Translations under genes and position numbers: made by a program | Origin: Ignavibacteriales bacterium | GTDB lineage: Bacteria; Bacteroidota; Ignavibacteria; Ignavibacteriales; Ignavibacteriaceae | Direction of reading: 5' to 3' | Assembly (NCBI GenBank): GCA_016714125.1 | Contig: JADJNX010000002.1 | Location: 520,636 to 584,635 of the forward strand | Length of the DNA: 64,000 bases | The notes under the pieces: generated by a model | Databases searched by the model: none | What the model was told of the DNA's origin: nothing | What the model saw: the letters and a program-made list of their open reading frames with translations, nothing else | Shown: positions 35,005 through 45,593 of the stretch, one piece after another | How the letters are laid out: the number at the start of each line of letters is the position of its first letter | Position numbering within the stretch: the stretch's first letter is position 1

Positions 35005-35667
35005 CTATTTTTTCTTACCGAATGATATCTTGCTCTCACTCCCTGACAGGAGTCTTTTAATATTTTCTCTGTGTGTGTAGATCAAAAGGATTGACACACC
35101 GGCTACAAATGGAAGAAGAGTGCCATATCCCTGAACTTCTGCATGAAAAATGTTTTCACGAATAAATAAAGTTGAAGGAACTGCAATCGCTGCCATGATC
35201 GAACCAAGCGAGACATATTTAAAGATGCCCACAAATATTATAAAGATACCAAGAGCTACAAGCATGTCAATGGTTGTAATCGAAAGCATCATTCCAAGTG
35301 CTGTGGCAATTCCCTTACCTCCCTTAAACGAGGCAAAAACACTCCAAATATGACCAATAATCGCAAAAATTCCTGCCATTATTCGAATAATGGTAATATC
35401 CTGGAATGGAGTCTGATTATTAAGTGTAACGGGATCCAGATAATAGAGCTGAGAAATAAAAAGAACCGCAATAGCTCCTTTAATCGCATCAAGTGCAATT
35501 ACTGACAAACCAAATTTAGGCCCAAGTGTTCTGAACACATTGGTCCCTCCGGTGTTGCCACTCCCGTGAGCTTTAATATCGATACCTCTGCTTTTTGATA
35601 CAATTATACCAAAAGGAATGGATCCAATTAAATAGGATAGAACTAAAATAGCAGCTAAAGCTAACAT
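35005..35667 (-). CDS. plsY: Acyl-phosphate:glycerol-3-phosphate acyltransferase PlsY
   Basis: A 220-residue inner-membrane enzyme acylating glycerol 3-phosphate with acyl phosphate to make lysophosphatidate, the first committed step of phospholipid synthesis. It has several membrane spans and the three family motifs: GSGNTGGTNVFRTLG (commonly GNPGATN, so slightly changed), FKGGKGIATALG, and HRENIKRLLSGSES near the C-terminus. Adjacent gpsA supplies its substrate. The acyl-phosphate donor enzyme PlsX is not in the window. The gene is divergent from the sensor kinase at 35924. Confidence 0.94.
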   Translation of the reverse strand: MLALAAILVLSYLIGSIPFGIIVSKSRGIDIKAHGSGNTGGTNVFRTLGPKFGLSVIALDAIKGAIAVLFISQLYYLDPVTLNNQTPFQDITIIRIMAGIFAIIGHIWSVFASFKGGKGIATALGMMLSITTIDMLVALGIFIIFVGIFKYVSLGSIMAAIAVPSTLFIRENIFHAEVQGYGTLLPFVAGVSILLIYTHRENIKRLLSGSESKISFGKKK

Positions 35668-35923
35668 CTCATATTCCTGAAATAAAATGTTTTCTGTTGA
35701 ATGTCTCGTCTAAAATACAGTATGACGGCAAAATTTGCAGCGAGTAGAAACTAAAAATAATAACAACTCTTTAAAATAAACAAAATCAATAACCAAACAA
35801 TGAATTAGTGATCATTAAAATATTAATTTACTTCCATTTATGCTTGTGTTTTGTTTTATTTTACATCAAAATAAAAATAAATAATTCGTAAATTAATGTA
35901 ATAAATATTCAAATATACAAATC

Positions 35924-38900
35924 ATGTTAAAATCACTACAAAAAATGCTGGTTTTTGTCTTCTTGCTTCTGACGCATTTTATTGTGGCACAGAAAACTGA
36001 GAGCTATTCCTTCAGTTCACTAAACACTGTTGATGGTCTTTCACAGGGTAGAGTTACTAAAATCATCCAGGATCAGTCGAATTTTATCTGGTTTGGCACA
36101 GCCGACGGTCTAAACAGGTATGACGGTTACTCCTTCCTGATTTTCAGACATAAAAAAGACAACCCCTCTTCAATCTCCAATAATATTATAAATGACATTA
36201 AAGAAACACAAGACGGTAAACTTCTTATTGCCACTAATGACGGACTCAATCTTTATGACCCGGTGACAAATTCCTTTAGGCAGTTACCAATCTTTAATGT
36301 TAATTCTCCTGATATGGGATTTAGATCAATTACATGCATACTTGTACCCCGAAATGAGAAAGATTTTTTCTACTATGGCACAAAAGCAGGTTTGATTAAA
36401 TATCAATATTCAACAAAAACCAATAAACTCATTTTTGGGTTAACAGCCGACCTTTCAATCAATGAAAGAAGTACCCGGACCCTCTTCGAAACTTCCAAAG
36501 GCGAGATTTGGATTGGAACCGGTGGAGAGGGGCTCTTCATTTATAACCCCGCTAAAGAAAAAATCAAAAAGATATTTGTCTCACCCAATGCAGAGATACC
36601 TCAAAAAAACCTGCCGGTTACGAGCATCGCAGATGATGGCGACGGGAAGATTTTTGTCGCTGATTTCCTCAATATTTATGCGTTTGATGAATATGGCGTT
36701 AAACTAAGAGATGTGAACAAGTGGGAAAAATCAACCATACCCACAACAATTATTAAAGCTTCAAAGGGAGAAGTTTACATAGCCTATCTCGGTAAAGGTT
36801 TGGTTAGATATTCATTCAACGGTGACAAATATACTTTTATGAAGGATATCACCGCCACCGATAGTCTTGAACAAAAATTTGATTTTCTTTCCTTATATCG
36901 ACAAATCAAATACTCTTGGGTGTGGGTCGAATGGATGGGGAATACGGTCGATAAGCCCTCACAATAATCTATTTATGAGATTTACCAATTTTAGCCAAAG
37001 TTTAAAGAGCATAAGGTCAATCATCCAATTAAAGGACGGTTCAGTTATAGTTTCAGGCTACAGGGGCTTCACCAGATTGTATCCTGACTTTTCAATGGAA
37101 GATCTTAATTCAGGCATTTATGAAGAGGCTTCCGGTTTATCCCTTTCTGTCTTTTCTTTAATTGAAGATATTAGAGAGCCGAACAAAGTCCTCTGGGCAG
37201 GAAGTGAAGGAGGTGGACTTTATAAGTTCACAATAAATAACAAAAAAATCGAAATGATTAAGGGTGATTACACCAAAGGCGATTTTTTCCGTGGCGAATT
37301 TGTCACTTCCCTCTTCTGGGGAAGCGATAGTATGTTATATATCGGTACCGAAAGAGGTCTTCACATTCTTAATACGACAACCATGTTTCTCAAATTTTTT
37401 CCACCTACAATTGGGGGTGATTCACTGGTGTCATTTGGTATAATATATGACCTGGACGAACATAACAACACTATTTATCTTTCTACGGAACGGAACGGCA
37501 TTGTAAAGTTTGACCCTCGATCGGGTGATTATTCATCATTTTTGTCGACAGGAGTATCACCGGCTTCACTTCCAACAAATGATATAAGAGCACTCTACTT
37601 TAAAAACGACGACACTTGTTATGTCGCAACAAATTCAGGATTTTGTGTGTTTGACAGAAGAAGCAATAAACTCAGAACTTATACAATGCAAGACGGACTC
37701 CCAAATGATTTGATTTATTCAATCCTTGAGGACGATTCTGGCAAATTGTGGTTATCCACCAACCTGGGTGTAGCTTGTTTTAACCCTAAAACGGGTAGGT
37801 TTATCAATTATACCAAAACTGAAGGGTTACCCGGAAATGAGTTTAATTCCAAATCATATCTGAAGCTTAAAAATGGTGATATGATCTTTGGTGGTGTGGA
37901 AGGGTTTTGTGTTTTTAATCCTGCCGCGATTACAAGCGATAATCTAAAAACCCCAATCCAACTATCACTAACTTCAGTCTTTTCTCGAAGGAAGTTCCTG
38001 TTGGTAAATTTGGGGATAAAGTTATACTCGATTCAGCTATCCATCTTAAAAAAATCGTATATCTTGATTATGACGAAAATAACATTGGATTGGAGTTTAC
38101 CACACTTAACTTTAATGTGAATACAAGCACCAAATACTCCTATATTCTCGAAGGTTTTGAAGAAGAATGGTCCATTCCTTCCACAATAAGAAAAGCAATT
38201 TATACAAATCTCAATGCAGGAGAGTATAAGTTTATGGTTGCCACCATAACAAGAGACGGGTCAAGGTCTGAAAATGTGGCGGAACTTTACATAATTGTGG
38301 CTCCTCCATTTTGGAGAACAACCTGGTTTAGAATCCTTGCACTTATTGCAGTTATCGGAATTATTTACTCGGCTTATAAATACAAAACAACTTCCATCAG
38401 GAAGCGTAATGAGGAATTGGAAAATCTTGTTGAAAAAAGGACTCTTCAGCTTGAATTAAAAAAAGATGAATTGGAGCAAAGAAATCGCGAACTTATAGAA
38501 GCAAACGCATCTAAAAACAGATTTTTTTCGATGTTCTCACACGATCTGAGGAGCCCTTTTAGTGCAATTCTTGGTTATCTCCAAATCCTTGATGAAGATT
38601 TTGATGAGCTCACAAAAAGCGAAAGAACATACTACTTCCAAAGTTTATATACCGTTTCCCGAAACCTCTTCACAACGATAGAAAATGTTTTTAACTGGTT
38701 CCGAATTGAAACAGGCAGAATAAATCACGAACCTAAACTGCTGATGCTTGAACAGAGTGTTAACGAAACCGTCGATATTCTCATTGCCAATATCACTCTA
38801 AAAAAGATCGAAATTATTATCGAAGTAGAACATGGAACCCGCGTTTGGGCTGATCCTGTAATGTTTAGAACCATTCTTCAGAACCTGATTTCAAATGCCA

Positions 38901-39199
38901 TAAAATACTCCGAAGAGGCAGGAATTATTTCCATATCCTCCAATTCAATAGATGGGATGGTGGCGGTAAGTGTTAGTGATTCAGGCCGAGGAATGACGGA
39001 AGAAGAGCTCGACAAACTGTTTGATAAAAAAGTTATTTTCACCACAGAGGGAACACAACAGGAAAAGGGCTCAGGACTGGGTTTATTAATCTGTAAAGAA
39101 TTTGTTGAGAAGTGTGGTGGGACAATAACAGTAACAAGTTCCCATGATGATGGAACAAGTTTTACATTTACTCTTCCAAATCTACCAAGGACAACCTGA
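35924..39199 (+). CDS. Sensor histidine kinase with N-terminal beta-propeller and Y_Y_Y domain (two frameshifts)
   Basis: A membrane sensor kinase of about 1090 residues after repair. A signal peptide (LQKMLVFVFLLLTHFIVA) leads into two-component regulator propeller repeats (DGLSQGRVTKIIQDQSNFIWFGT, GEIWIGTGGEGLF, GKLWLSTNLGVACF), then a Y_Y_Y domain, one membrane helix (about 38310-38380), a coiled linker, HisKA with FSHDLRSPFSAILGYL, and HATPase (LISNAIKYS, DSGRGM, GSGLGL). Frames break near 36898 and at a T-run at 37980-37983 where one base is lacking. Unlike the hybrid systems of Bacteroides it lacks a receiver and AraC-type output, and no partner regulator is adjacent. Ligand unknown. 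Confidence 0.88.
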
Positions 39200-39872
39200 C
39201 CCCTTTAATTTTTTCAAAGAGTTTAATGTCTTCATTGGTGGTGATTTTGAAGTTACTTGAGGAGCCATCAGAAATCTTAACGGGGAATCCGTCTCTCCGC
39301 ATCAATGATGATTCGTCAGTTCCGTAAAATCCTTCCTCATAAGCCATATTAAAAGCTTTTAACAACTCTCCATATTTAAATATCTGAGGTGTCTGCACAA
39401 GAATAACTTTGTTGCGATCGATGTATTCAATTCCATTATCTCCAATCAGACCTATGGTATCTCTTGCTTTCACACAAACCAAAGCACTCCCCACCTCTTT
39501 TGCCTTAACTATTGCATTGTTTAAAACTTCGAGTGGAAGTAATGCCCTTGCCGCATCATGAACAGCGGCAAGGTCATTAAATGATAATTTGGCGGCATTA
39601 AGAGCGGCAAAAACTGAATCCTGCCTCTCTGTTCCTCCTTGAACAACTGATGATATCTTTGTGTATCCATATCTTTCCCGGATATCTTCAATGTATTCAA
39701 AGCCTGTGCCCGAGGTTGCAATAATTATTTCATCGATCATCTCAGACCGTTGAAACACATCGAGGGTATAAGCTATAAGTTCCTTGCCGTTAAATTTAAG
39801 GAATTGTTTGGGGATGTCTCCCCCAATTCTTGAACCCGAACCGGCAGCTGGAATTATGGCAACTACTCTCAT
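39168..39872 (-). CDS. ispD: 2-C-methyl-D-erythritol 4-phosphate cytidylyltransferase
   Basis: A 234-residue enzyme making CDP-ME from methylerythritol phosphate and CTP in the MEP pathway of isoprenoid synthesis. Family motifs: AIIPAAGSGSRIGGDIPKQFL (nucleotide binding), GGTERQDSVFAAL, VHDAARALLP, and FKITTNEDIKLFE at the end. It starts within the queA stop codon (4-nt overlap ATGA) and its last 32 nt overlap, tail to tail, the coding end of the sensor kinase on the other strand. No ispF follows. Intact. Confidence 0.95.
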   Translation of the reverse strand: MRVVAIIPAAGSGSRIGGDIPKQFLKFNGKELIAYTLDVFQRSEMIDEIIIATSGTGFEYIEDIRERYGYTKISSVVQGGTERQDSVFAALNAAKLSFNDLAAVHDAARALLPLEVLNNAIVKAKEVGSALVCVKARDTIGLIGDNGIEYIDRNKVILVQTPQIFKYGELLKAFNMAYEEGFYGTDESSLMRRDGFPVKISDGSSSNFKITTNEDIKLFEKIKGVRLSLVDLEE

Positions 39873-40904
39873 AACACCATCATTGCATCGCCGTAACTGA
39901 GAAATTTGTAGTTTTCTTTAACAGCAGTTTTATATGCCTTCATTATAAGTTCTGTTTCGGCAAATGCTGATACCATCATTATCAGAGTTGATTGTGGCAT
40001 GTGAAAATTGGTGATCATGCCTTTAACAATTCTGAAACCATAAGAAGGATAGATAAATTTATCTGTCCACCCTTTTTGTTGACGAATGAAACCTTCGGCG
40101 GTCACACTCGACTCGAGTGCTCTAACTGTACTTGTTCCAACCGCAATAAGTCTTCCTCCTGCCAAAAAGTGCTTTATTTATCTGCTCGGCAGCAGTGGAA
40201 GTTATCTCGTAATACTCAGAATCCATTCTGTGTTTGGTAAGGTCTTCAACCTCAACCTGTCTGAATGTACCAAGTCCGATATGCAGAATAACAGGAACAA
40301 CAATAACACCTTTTTTCCTCAACTCATCAATAAGTTCTGGAGTGAAATGAAGTCCGGCAGTGGGAGCTGCTACTGATCCATCAACACGGGCGTAAACAGT
40401 CTGGTAATATTCCTTGTCCTGAGGTTCGGCATTTCTTTTTATGTAAGGTGGAAGAGGTGTAACACCGATATTCTCAACAGCTTTGTAGATATTGCCAACC
40501 TGATTGAATTTAACTGTTCTTCCTCGTGAAGTAGTGTTGTCTATTACTTCACACCAAAGATCATCAGAAAAGTAGATTTTGTTGCCAATTCTTACTTTTC
40601 TTGCAGGATCCACGATCACATCCCATATGGCTTCTTTTGAATTGAGTTCTCTTAAAAGAAAAACTTCAATCTTTGCCTGGGTTTTCTCTTTGTTGCCGAA
40701 GAGCCTTGCCTGGAACACTTTAGATTCATTAAGGACAAGCACATCACCTTTATTCAGGATTGATGTTATGTCTTTAAATTGTTTGTGTTCAGTGGCTTTA
40801 GTTTCCCTGTTCACCACCATAAGCCGCGCTTCGTCTCTCTTCTGGTAGGGGTATTTTGCCACCTGCCCTTTAGGGAGATTGTAATTGAAATCAGATAATT
40901 TCAT
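39869..40904 (-). CDS. queA: S-adenosylmethionine:tRNA ribosyltransferase-isomerase (one frameshift)
   Basis: Converts preQ1 in the tRNA wobble position to epoxyqueuosine using the ribosyl part of S-adenosylmethionine. N-terminal part: KLSDFNYNLPKGQVAKYP, then DVLVLNESKVFQARLFG, and APTAGLHFTPELID with HIGLGTFRQVEVED. C-terminal part: GGRLIAVGTSTVRALES and YPSYGFRIVKGMITNFHMPQSTLIMMVSAF. The frames separate at an A-run at 40164-40168 (plus strand), which has one base too many. Repaired length is 344 residues, the normal size. It precedes ispD with a 4-nt overlap. Confidence 0.94.
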
Positions 40905-40913
40905 CTAATATTT

Positions 40914-41000
40914 TCCTCGTGTCCTTTGTGTCCAAAGTATTAATTGCCCGCAGCAGCTTAAAAGGCCGCTGCAGGCTTAATACTCGAATTTTATCGTTTA
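40914..41000. repeat. 9-nt periodic repeat and hairpin between ppdK and queA
   Basis: CCTCGTGTCCTTTGTGTCC (about 40915-40934) repeats a 9-nt unit and its complement, GGACACAAAGGACACGAGG, belongs to the same loose family as 25722-25752 and 56347-56380. Next to it (about 40950-40979) an inverted repeat GCCCGCAGC/GCTGCAGGC could form a 9-bp stem. No U-run follows, so it is not a clear terminator. Confidence 0.5.
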
Positions 41001-41017
41001 TTTATTCGATCCGGGTT

Positions 41018-43789
41018 TTATTTGTTTTTTTTCTTCTCTTTTTTCTTTGCATCTTTTGCGAGTTTCTCACGAAGAACTGCCTGGGCAGCTGCGAGTCTTG
41101 CAATCGGCACTCTGAATGGAGAGCAGCTAACATAATTTAATCCGGTTCTATAGCAGAATTCAACTGAAGCAGGTTCGCCACCATGCTCGCCGCAAATACC
41201 AACTTTAAGGTTTGGTTTTACGCTTCTGCCTCTTTGGGTACCCATCTCAACAAGTTCGCCAACACCTTCTTGATCTATTGTTTCAAATGGATCAGCAGGA
41301 AGAATTTCTTTTCCTACATAATCGGGAAGGAATGTTCCGGCATCATCTCTTGAAAGACCAAATGTGGTCTGGGTAAGATCGTTGGTACCGAAGCTGAAAA
41401 ATTCAGCAACTTCCGCGATTTTGTGTGCTGTCAGGGCAGCTCTTGGGAGCTCAATCATTGTTCCTACAAGGTAGTCAACTCTTAATCCTTTTTCTGCAAA
41501 AACATCTTCAGCTACTCTTCTTACGATAGCTTCCTGAAGTTTAAGTTCGTTAACGTGACCTACAAGTGGAATCATGATCTCAGGGTGAACTTCATAACCT
41601 TCCTTCTTTACGTCAACTGCAGCTTCCATGATGGCACGTGCTTGCATTTCAGTAATTTCAGGATAGGAAACGCCAAGACGGCAACCTCTGAAACCGAGCA
41701 TCGGATTCATTTCGTGCATATTGGCAATTTTGTCTTTGATCTTCTTTACAGGAACGCCAAATTCAGCAGCGAGTTCTTTGATTTCAGATTCCTTGGTTGG
41801 GAGGAACTCATGAAGCGGTGGATCAAGTGTTCTAACCGTTACGGGGAATCCTCTCATTGCTTTGAATATTCCGGCGAAATCTTCTCTCTGAAGTGGAAGG
41901 AGTTCAGCAAGTGCTGTTTTTCTCTCTTCAACTGTGTCTGAAAGGATCATTTTCCTTACCGATTTAATCTTGTCTTCACCAAAGAACATGTGCTCTGTAC
42001 GGCAAAGTCCGATACCTTCGGCACCAAACTGAATTGCAGTTTCTGCCTGATCAGGTTGATCCGCGTTTGTTCTGATTCCCATTTTTCTGTATTCATCAGA
42101 CCATGTCATGATTTTGTTGTAAATCTGAAACATTGGTGAATCTTCAGCTTTTCTGGTTTTGCTGATCAAAACTTCAATTACTTCTGAAGGTTTTGTATCA
42201 ATTTTACCAACAATTACTTCACCTGTTGTACCGTCGATTGAGATGTAATCTCCTTCTTTAACGAGGAACTCACTTCTGCCTTCAACTTTCATGGTACCGG
42301 CATGGTAATCGATCTGGAGTTTTCCACAACCGGCAACACAAACTTTACCCATCTGACGGGCAACAAGTGCTGCATGTGAAGTCATTCCACCACGAGCGGT
42401 AAGAATACCTTCTGCTGCGTGCATACCTTTGATATCTTCAGGTGATGTTTCAATTCTAACGAGGATTACAGGTTCGCCTGTTTTTGCCATTTCCTCTGCA
42501 TCATGAGCTGAGAAAGCGACTTTTCCTGTGGCTGCGCCCGGACCTGCGTTTAATCCTTTTGCCATCAACTTGCCTTCAGCAATTAAACCTCTTTTGACAT
42601 CAAGATCAAAAATTGGTCTTAAAAGTTGATTGAGCTGGTTTGGTTCAACACGCATTAAAGCGGTTTTTTTGTCGATAAGACCTTCTTCAAACATCTCAAC
42701 AGCATTTCTTACAGCAGCGAGACCGGTTCTTTTACCAACACGGCACTGAAGCATCCAAAGTTTACCCTGCTGAATGGTAAATTCAACATCAAGCATGTCT
42801 TTGTATTCTTTTTCAAGTTTGTGACGGATCTTGTCAAGCTGTTTGTACATTTCAGGAGCTTCTTCATTCAGCTTGCTGATTGGATGCGGTGTTCTGATAC
42901 CGGCAACCACATCTTCACCCTGAGCGTTGAAAAGATATTCACCATAAAAAATGTTTTCGCCTGTTGCTGGATCGCGTGTAAATGCAACACCGGTTCCGGA
43001 ATCGTCACCCATGTTACCAAAAACCATCGCCTGAACGTTAACCGCTGTTCCCCATGCTGCAGGGATGTTGTTAAGTTTTCTGTAAACAATAGCTCTTTCA
43101 TTCATCCATGATCTGAAAACAGCACTGATGGATCCCCAAAGCTGAGCTTCCGGATCATCTGGGAAATCTCTTCCTGTCTGCTCTTTAATTGCGGCTTTAA
43201 ATTCAGCTACAAGTTCTTTTAAGTCATCGGCTGTGAGGTCGGTATCAATTTCAACGCCTCTTGCTTGTTTTTTAGCTTCGATGATTACTTCAAATGGATC
43301 ATGATCCATTTTGTTTTTTGGTTTCAGATCAAGCACAACATCGCCATACATCTGAACAAATCTTCTGTATGAATCGTAAACGAAACGGGGATTTTGTGTA
43401 ATATTAATGAGTGCTTCTGCCGCTTTGTCATTTAAACCAAGGTTTAAGACAGTATCCATCATTCCGGGCATCGAGGCTCTTGCGCCTGAACGGACTGACA
43501 GAAGAAGTGGGTCTTTTGCATCACCAAATTTTTTACCCATTGTCTCTTCAACTTGTTTGATCGCGTCTTTTACCTGCTTGGCAAGTTGTTTTGGGTAGTT
43601 TTCGCCATTATCGTAGTAATGTGTGCATACTTCAGTAGTTATTGTGAATCCTGCCGGCACGGGTAATCCCATGTTGATCATTTCAGCTAGGTTTGCACCT
43701 TTTCCACCGAGCAAATTTTTCATCTTTGCGTCGCCATCGGCTTTTTTGCCTCCGAAGAAATAGACATATTTTATGTCTTTCTTAGCCAT
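41018..43789 (-). CDS. ppdK: Pyruvate, phosphate dikinase
   Basis: A 923-residue cytoplasmic enzyme interconverting pyruvate, ATP and phosphate with PEP, AMP and pyrophosphate; it can work in glycolysis or in gluconeogenesis. The N-terminal ATP-grasp part begins VYFFGGKKADGDAKMKNLLGGKGANLAEM; the central phosphohistidine domain has ARGGMTSHAALVARQMGKVCVAGC; the C-terminal PEP/pyruvate domain has GIGLCRTEHMFF and the catalytic cysteine in KVGICGEHGGEPASVEF. A lysine-rich tail (KDAKKKEKKKNK) ends the protein. It is 18 nt downstream of lpxK and probably in the same long transcription unit. Intact. Confidence 0.97.
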   Translation of the reverse strand: MAKKDIKYVYFFGGKKADGDAKMKNLLGGKGANLAEMINMGLPVPAGFTITTEVCTHYYDNGENYPKQLAKQVKDAIKQVEETMGKKFGDAKDPLLLSVRSGARASMPGMMDTVLNLGLNDKAAEALINITQNPRFVYDSYRRFVQMYGDVVLDLKPKNKMDHDPFEVIIEAKKQARGVEIDTDLTADDLKELVAEFKAAIKEQTGRDFPDDPEAQLWGSISAVFRSWMNERAIVYRKLNNIPAAWGTAVNVQAMVFGNMGDDSGTGVAFTRDPATGENIFYGEYLFNAQGEDVVAGIRTPHPISKLNEEAPEMYKQLDKIRHKLEKEYKDMLDVEFTIQQGKLWMLQCRVGKRTGLAAVRNAVEMFEEGLIDKKTALMRVEPNQLNQLLRPIFDLDVKRGLIAEGKLMAKGLNAGPGAATGKVAFSAHDAEEMAKTGEPVILVRIETSPEDIKGMHAAEGILTARGGMTSHAALVARQMGKVCVAGCGKLQIDYHAGTMKVEGRSEFLVKEGDYISIDGTTGEVIVGKIDTKPSEVIEVLISKTRKAEDSPMFQIYNKIMTWSDEYRKMGIRTNADQPDQAETAIQFGAEGIGLCRTEHMFFGEDKIKSVRKMILSDTVEERKTALAELLPLQREDFAGIFKAMRGFPVTVRTLDPPLHEFLPTKESEIKELAAEFGVPVKKIKDKIANMHEMNPMLGFRGCRLGVSYPEITEMQARAIMEAAVDVKKEGYEVHPEIMIPLVGHVNELKLQEAIVRRVAEDVFAEKGLRVDYLVGTMIELPRAALTAHKIAEVAEFFSFGTNDLTQTTFGLSRDDAGTFLPDYVGKEILPADPFETIDQEGVGELVEMGTQRGRSVKPNLKVGICGEHGGEPASVEFCYRTGLNYVSCSPFRVPIARLAAAQAVLREKLAKDAKKKEKKKNK

Positions 43790-43807
43790 ATTTCTCTTCC
43801 TCCTGTT

Positions 43808-44889
43808 TTAGGATGTTTTTTGTTTTGTCGCTTTTATCTTATTCAGAATAAACTGTTCAAATTCTTGCTCTTCGTCAAGCCTCAAGCGAATTTTTAGATA
43901 ATAAATGTCGATATCATCAAGTTCCCGTGAAAATTTCACAAACTTGACAGCATCTTTTTGTGTTGTGATCACCGAATAAGCATTAGTGGAATAGAAGAGT
44001 TTCCTCACCTTTTACACCTCTTTTCCGGTATATGCCTTATGATCGATGAAGATCATTCGGTTACTCGTATCAATGTGCAACTGTTCAAGTGCACTTACAA
44101 ATGAATGTGGATTTGCAATTCCACTGACACACAAACTTTTTTGCCCTGTAAATTCTTTTGCACTGTATGTTTTGTTTGTTTTAATGTCAACAAAATAGAG
44201 CGGCTCATAATATGCGTGAAATATCTTTTTCCCATCCATATATTTTAAGAGCCTTTGTGGAATCTCTTTTTTCTCGGTAAACTTTCTGTTGATTATTACC
44301 GCATCGGCTCTTTCAGCCCCGGAAAAGGGTTCCCTGAGATTCCCTGTAGGGAAAAGTGATCTTCTGAGTGGATTTTCATCAACTAAAAACCGTTGAGCTA
44401 CTATCAACAGATTCACATCTCTCTCTATCCACCTGTGCTGGAAAGCATCATCAAGTATAATTGAACCAACGCCTGTAGTCTCAATCAGTCTGGCCACTGC
44501 CTCCACTCGATTTTCACCCACTGCCGCCGGCACCTGACACTCAACTGCTGTCTGAAATATCTCATCCCCACTCTCTTCTGCCGTTCTTATCACCCCTGAC
44601 CTGTCAGCTACAAGAATAACACCTTTTGTTTCTCTGCCATACCCACGGCTCACAACACCCGGATCGAGTCCATGCTTTTAAACAACTCAGCCAAAAACAT
44701 AACCAACGGGGTTTTCCCCGATCCTCCGACAGTAAGATTTCCCACCGAAACCACCGGTGTCTCTGCTCGAGAGGACTTAAATACTCCCAGATCAAAGAGC
44801 ATATTCCGAAACCACACCACTATTCCATACAGTGGCACAATTGGTATCATCAGGACTCTTACTATATCTAATAATTTCATTAAACTCAA
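43808..44889 (-). CDS. lpxK: Tetraacyldisaccharide 4'-kinase (frameshift and in-frame TAA)
   Basis: Phosphorylates the lipid A disaccharide at the 4' position in the inner membrane. The N-terminal membrane segment and P-loop VGNLTVGGSGKTPLV lie in one frame; after DSIRVL a shift at about 44650-44656 leads to SRGYGRETKGVILV, ILDDAFQHRWIERDVNLLIV and RSLFPTGNLREP. At 44012-44014 an in-frame TAA interrupts YTGKEV and KVRKLFYS, where glutamate is likely (GAA). The rest, ITTQKDAVKFVKF, is typical. Repaired length is about 358 residues. It overlaps the DUF374 gene by 4 nt and follows lpxB, so it belongs to a lipid A group. Confidence 0.9.
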
Positions 44890-45593
44890 TAATTAATGGG
44901 AAAACCATCACCACCAACCCTGTGGTGGTTTTTCAGATACGGAGTATCTGCCAATTCCTGCACCCTCTCAAACTCTTTTTGTATTCCCGGCAACATGGCA
45001 GAGAGTTCCTCTTTTGTAAGGGTTTGAGGAATTAAAATCGGATCTGAGAATACCACCTTGATAAAACTGAACGGGTGAGGAATCTCAAACCTGTCCCAAC
45101 TCTTTAAATGGCTTTTCCTTTTATATCCAATCCCCATTAGTATTAATGGTACACCTGCTTTTTTTGCAGCAACCGCCGCTCCCGCTTTCATCTGACCTGC
45201 GGGACCTCTTGGTCCGTCAGGAGTAATACAAACACTTCTCCCTGAATTTATTTCGACAACAATTTCATTAAGTGCTTCACTCCCCCCTTTTGAACTTGAT
45301 CCCCTTACAACACTATAATCCCATTTGTCGAGAACATTTGCGAGAATGTCCCCGTCTTTGCTTTGACTTGTAAGTCCGGCAAAACCTTTATTCTTAAAAT
45401 AATACCATCCAAAAAGCATTTTCCCGTGCCAGAAGACAACTACAAACTGTTTTCCCTCTTTTTGAAGTCTCTTTACCGGCTCTCCGTTTATCACCTTTTT
45501 TATTAAAGAGGCACAAACAAGTGAAATGAGTGGATTAAGTATCCACAATCCAAGTTTTCTTAATCTTGTTTTCTTCTTCTCGTCAAGTTTCAT
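44886..45593 (-). CDS. DUF374 / lysophospholipid acyltransferase family protein
   Basis: A 235-residue membrane-associated protein of the DUF374 group, related to acyltransferases. It has an N-terminal hydrophobic segment (LGLWILNPLISLVCASLI), then VVFWHGKMLFGWYYF (the HG segment takes the place of the usual HX4D), SSSKGGSEALNEIV, and TPDGPRGPAGQMKAGAA, the most diagnostic motif. Between lpxB (11-nt overlap) and lpxK (4-nt overlap), it is likely to act on lipid A or a precursor; related genes are often found beside kdtA, lpxB or lpxK. The exact substrate is unproven. Confidence 0.8.
   Translation of the reverse strand: MKLDEKKKTRLRKLGLWILNPLISLVCASLIKKVINGEPVKRLQKEGKQFVVVFWHGKMLFGWYYFKNKGFAGLTSQSKDGDILANVLDKWDYSVVRGSSSKGGSEALNEIVVEINSGRSVCITPDGPRGPAGQMKAGAAVAAKKAGVPLILMGIGYKRKSHLKSWDRFEIPHPFSFIKVVFSDPILIPQTLTKEELSAMLPGIQKEFERVQELADTPYLKNHHRVGGDGFPINY

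Noticed and set aside
35668..35923. Promoter pair in the plsY / sensor kinase divergent gap
   Set aside because: A+T-rich sequence gives many weak -35/-10 words, none with the TAnnTTTG element at 16-19 nt; no call is justified.
40950..40979. Intrinsic terminator after ppdK
   Set aside because: A 9-bp stem is possible but no U-run follows on the minus strand, so termination is not supported.
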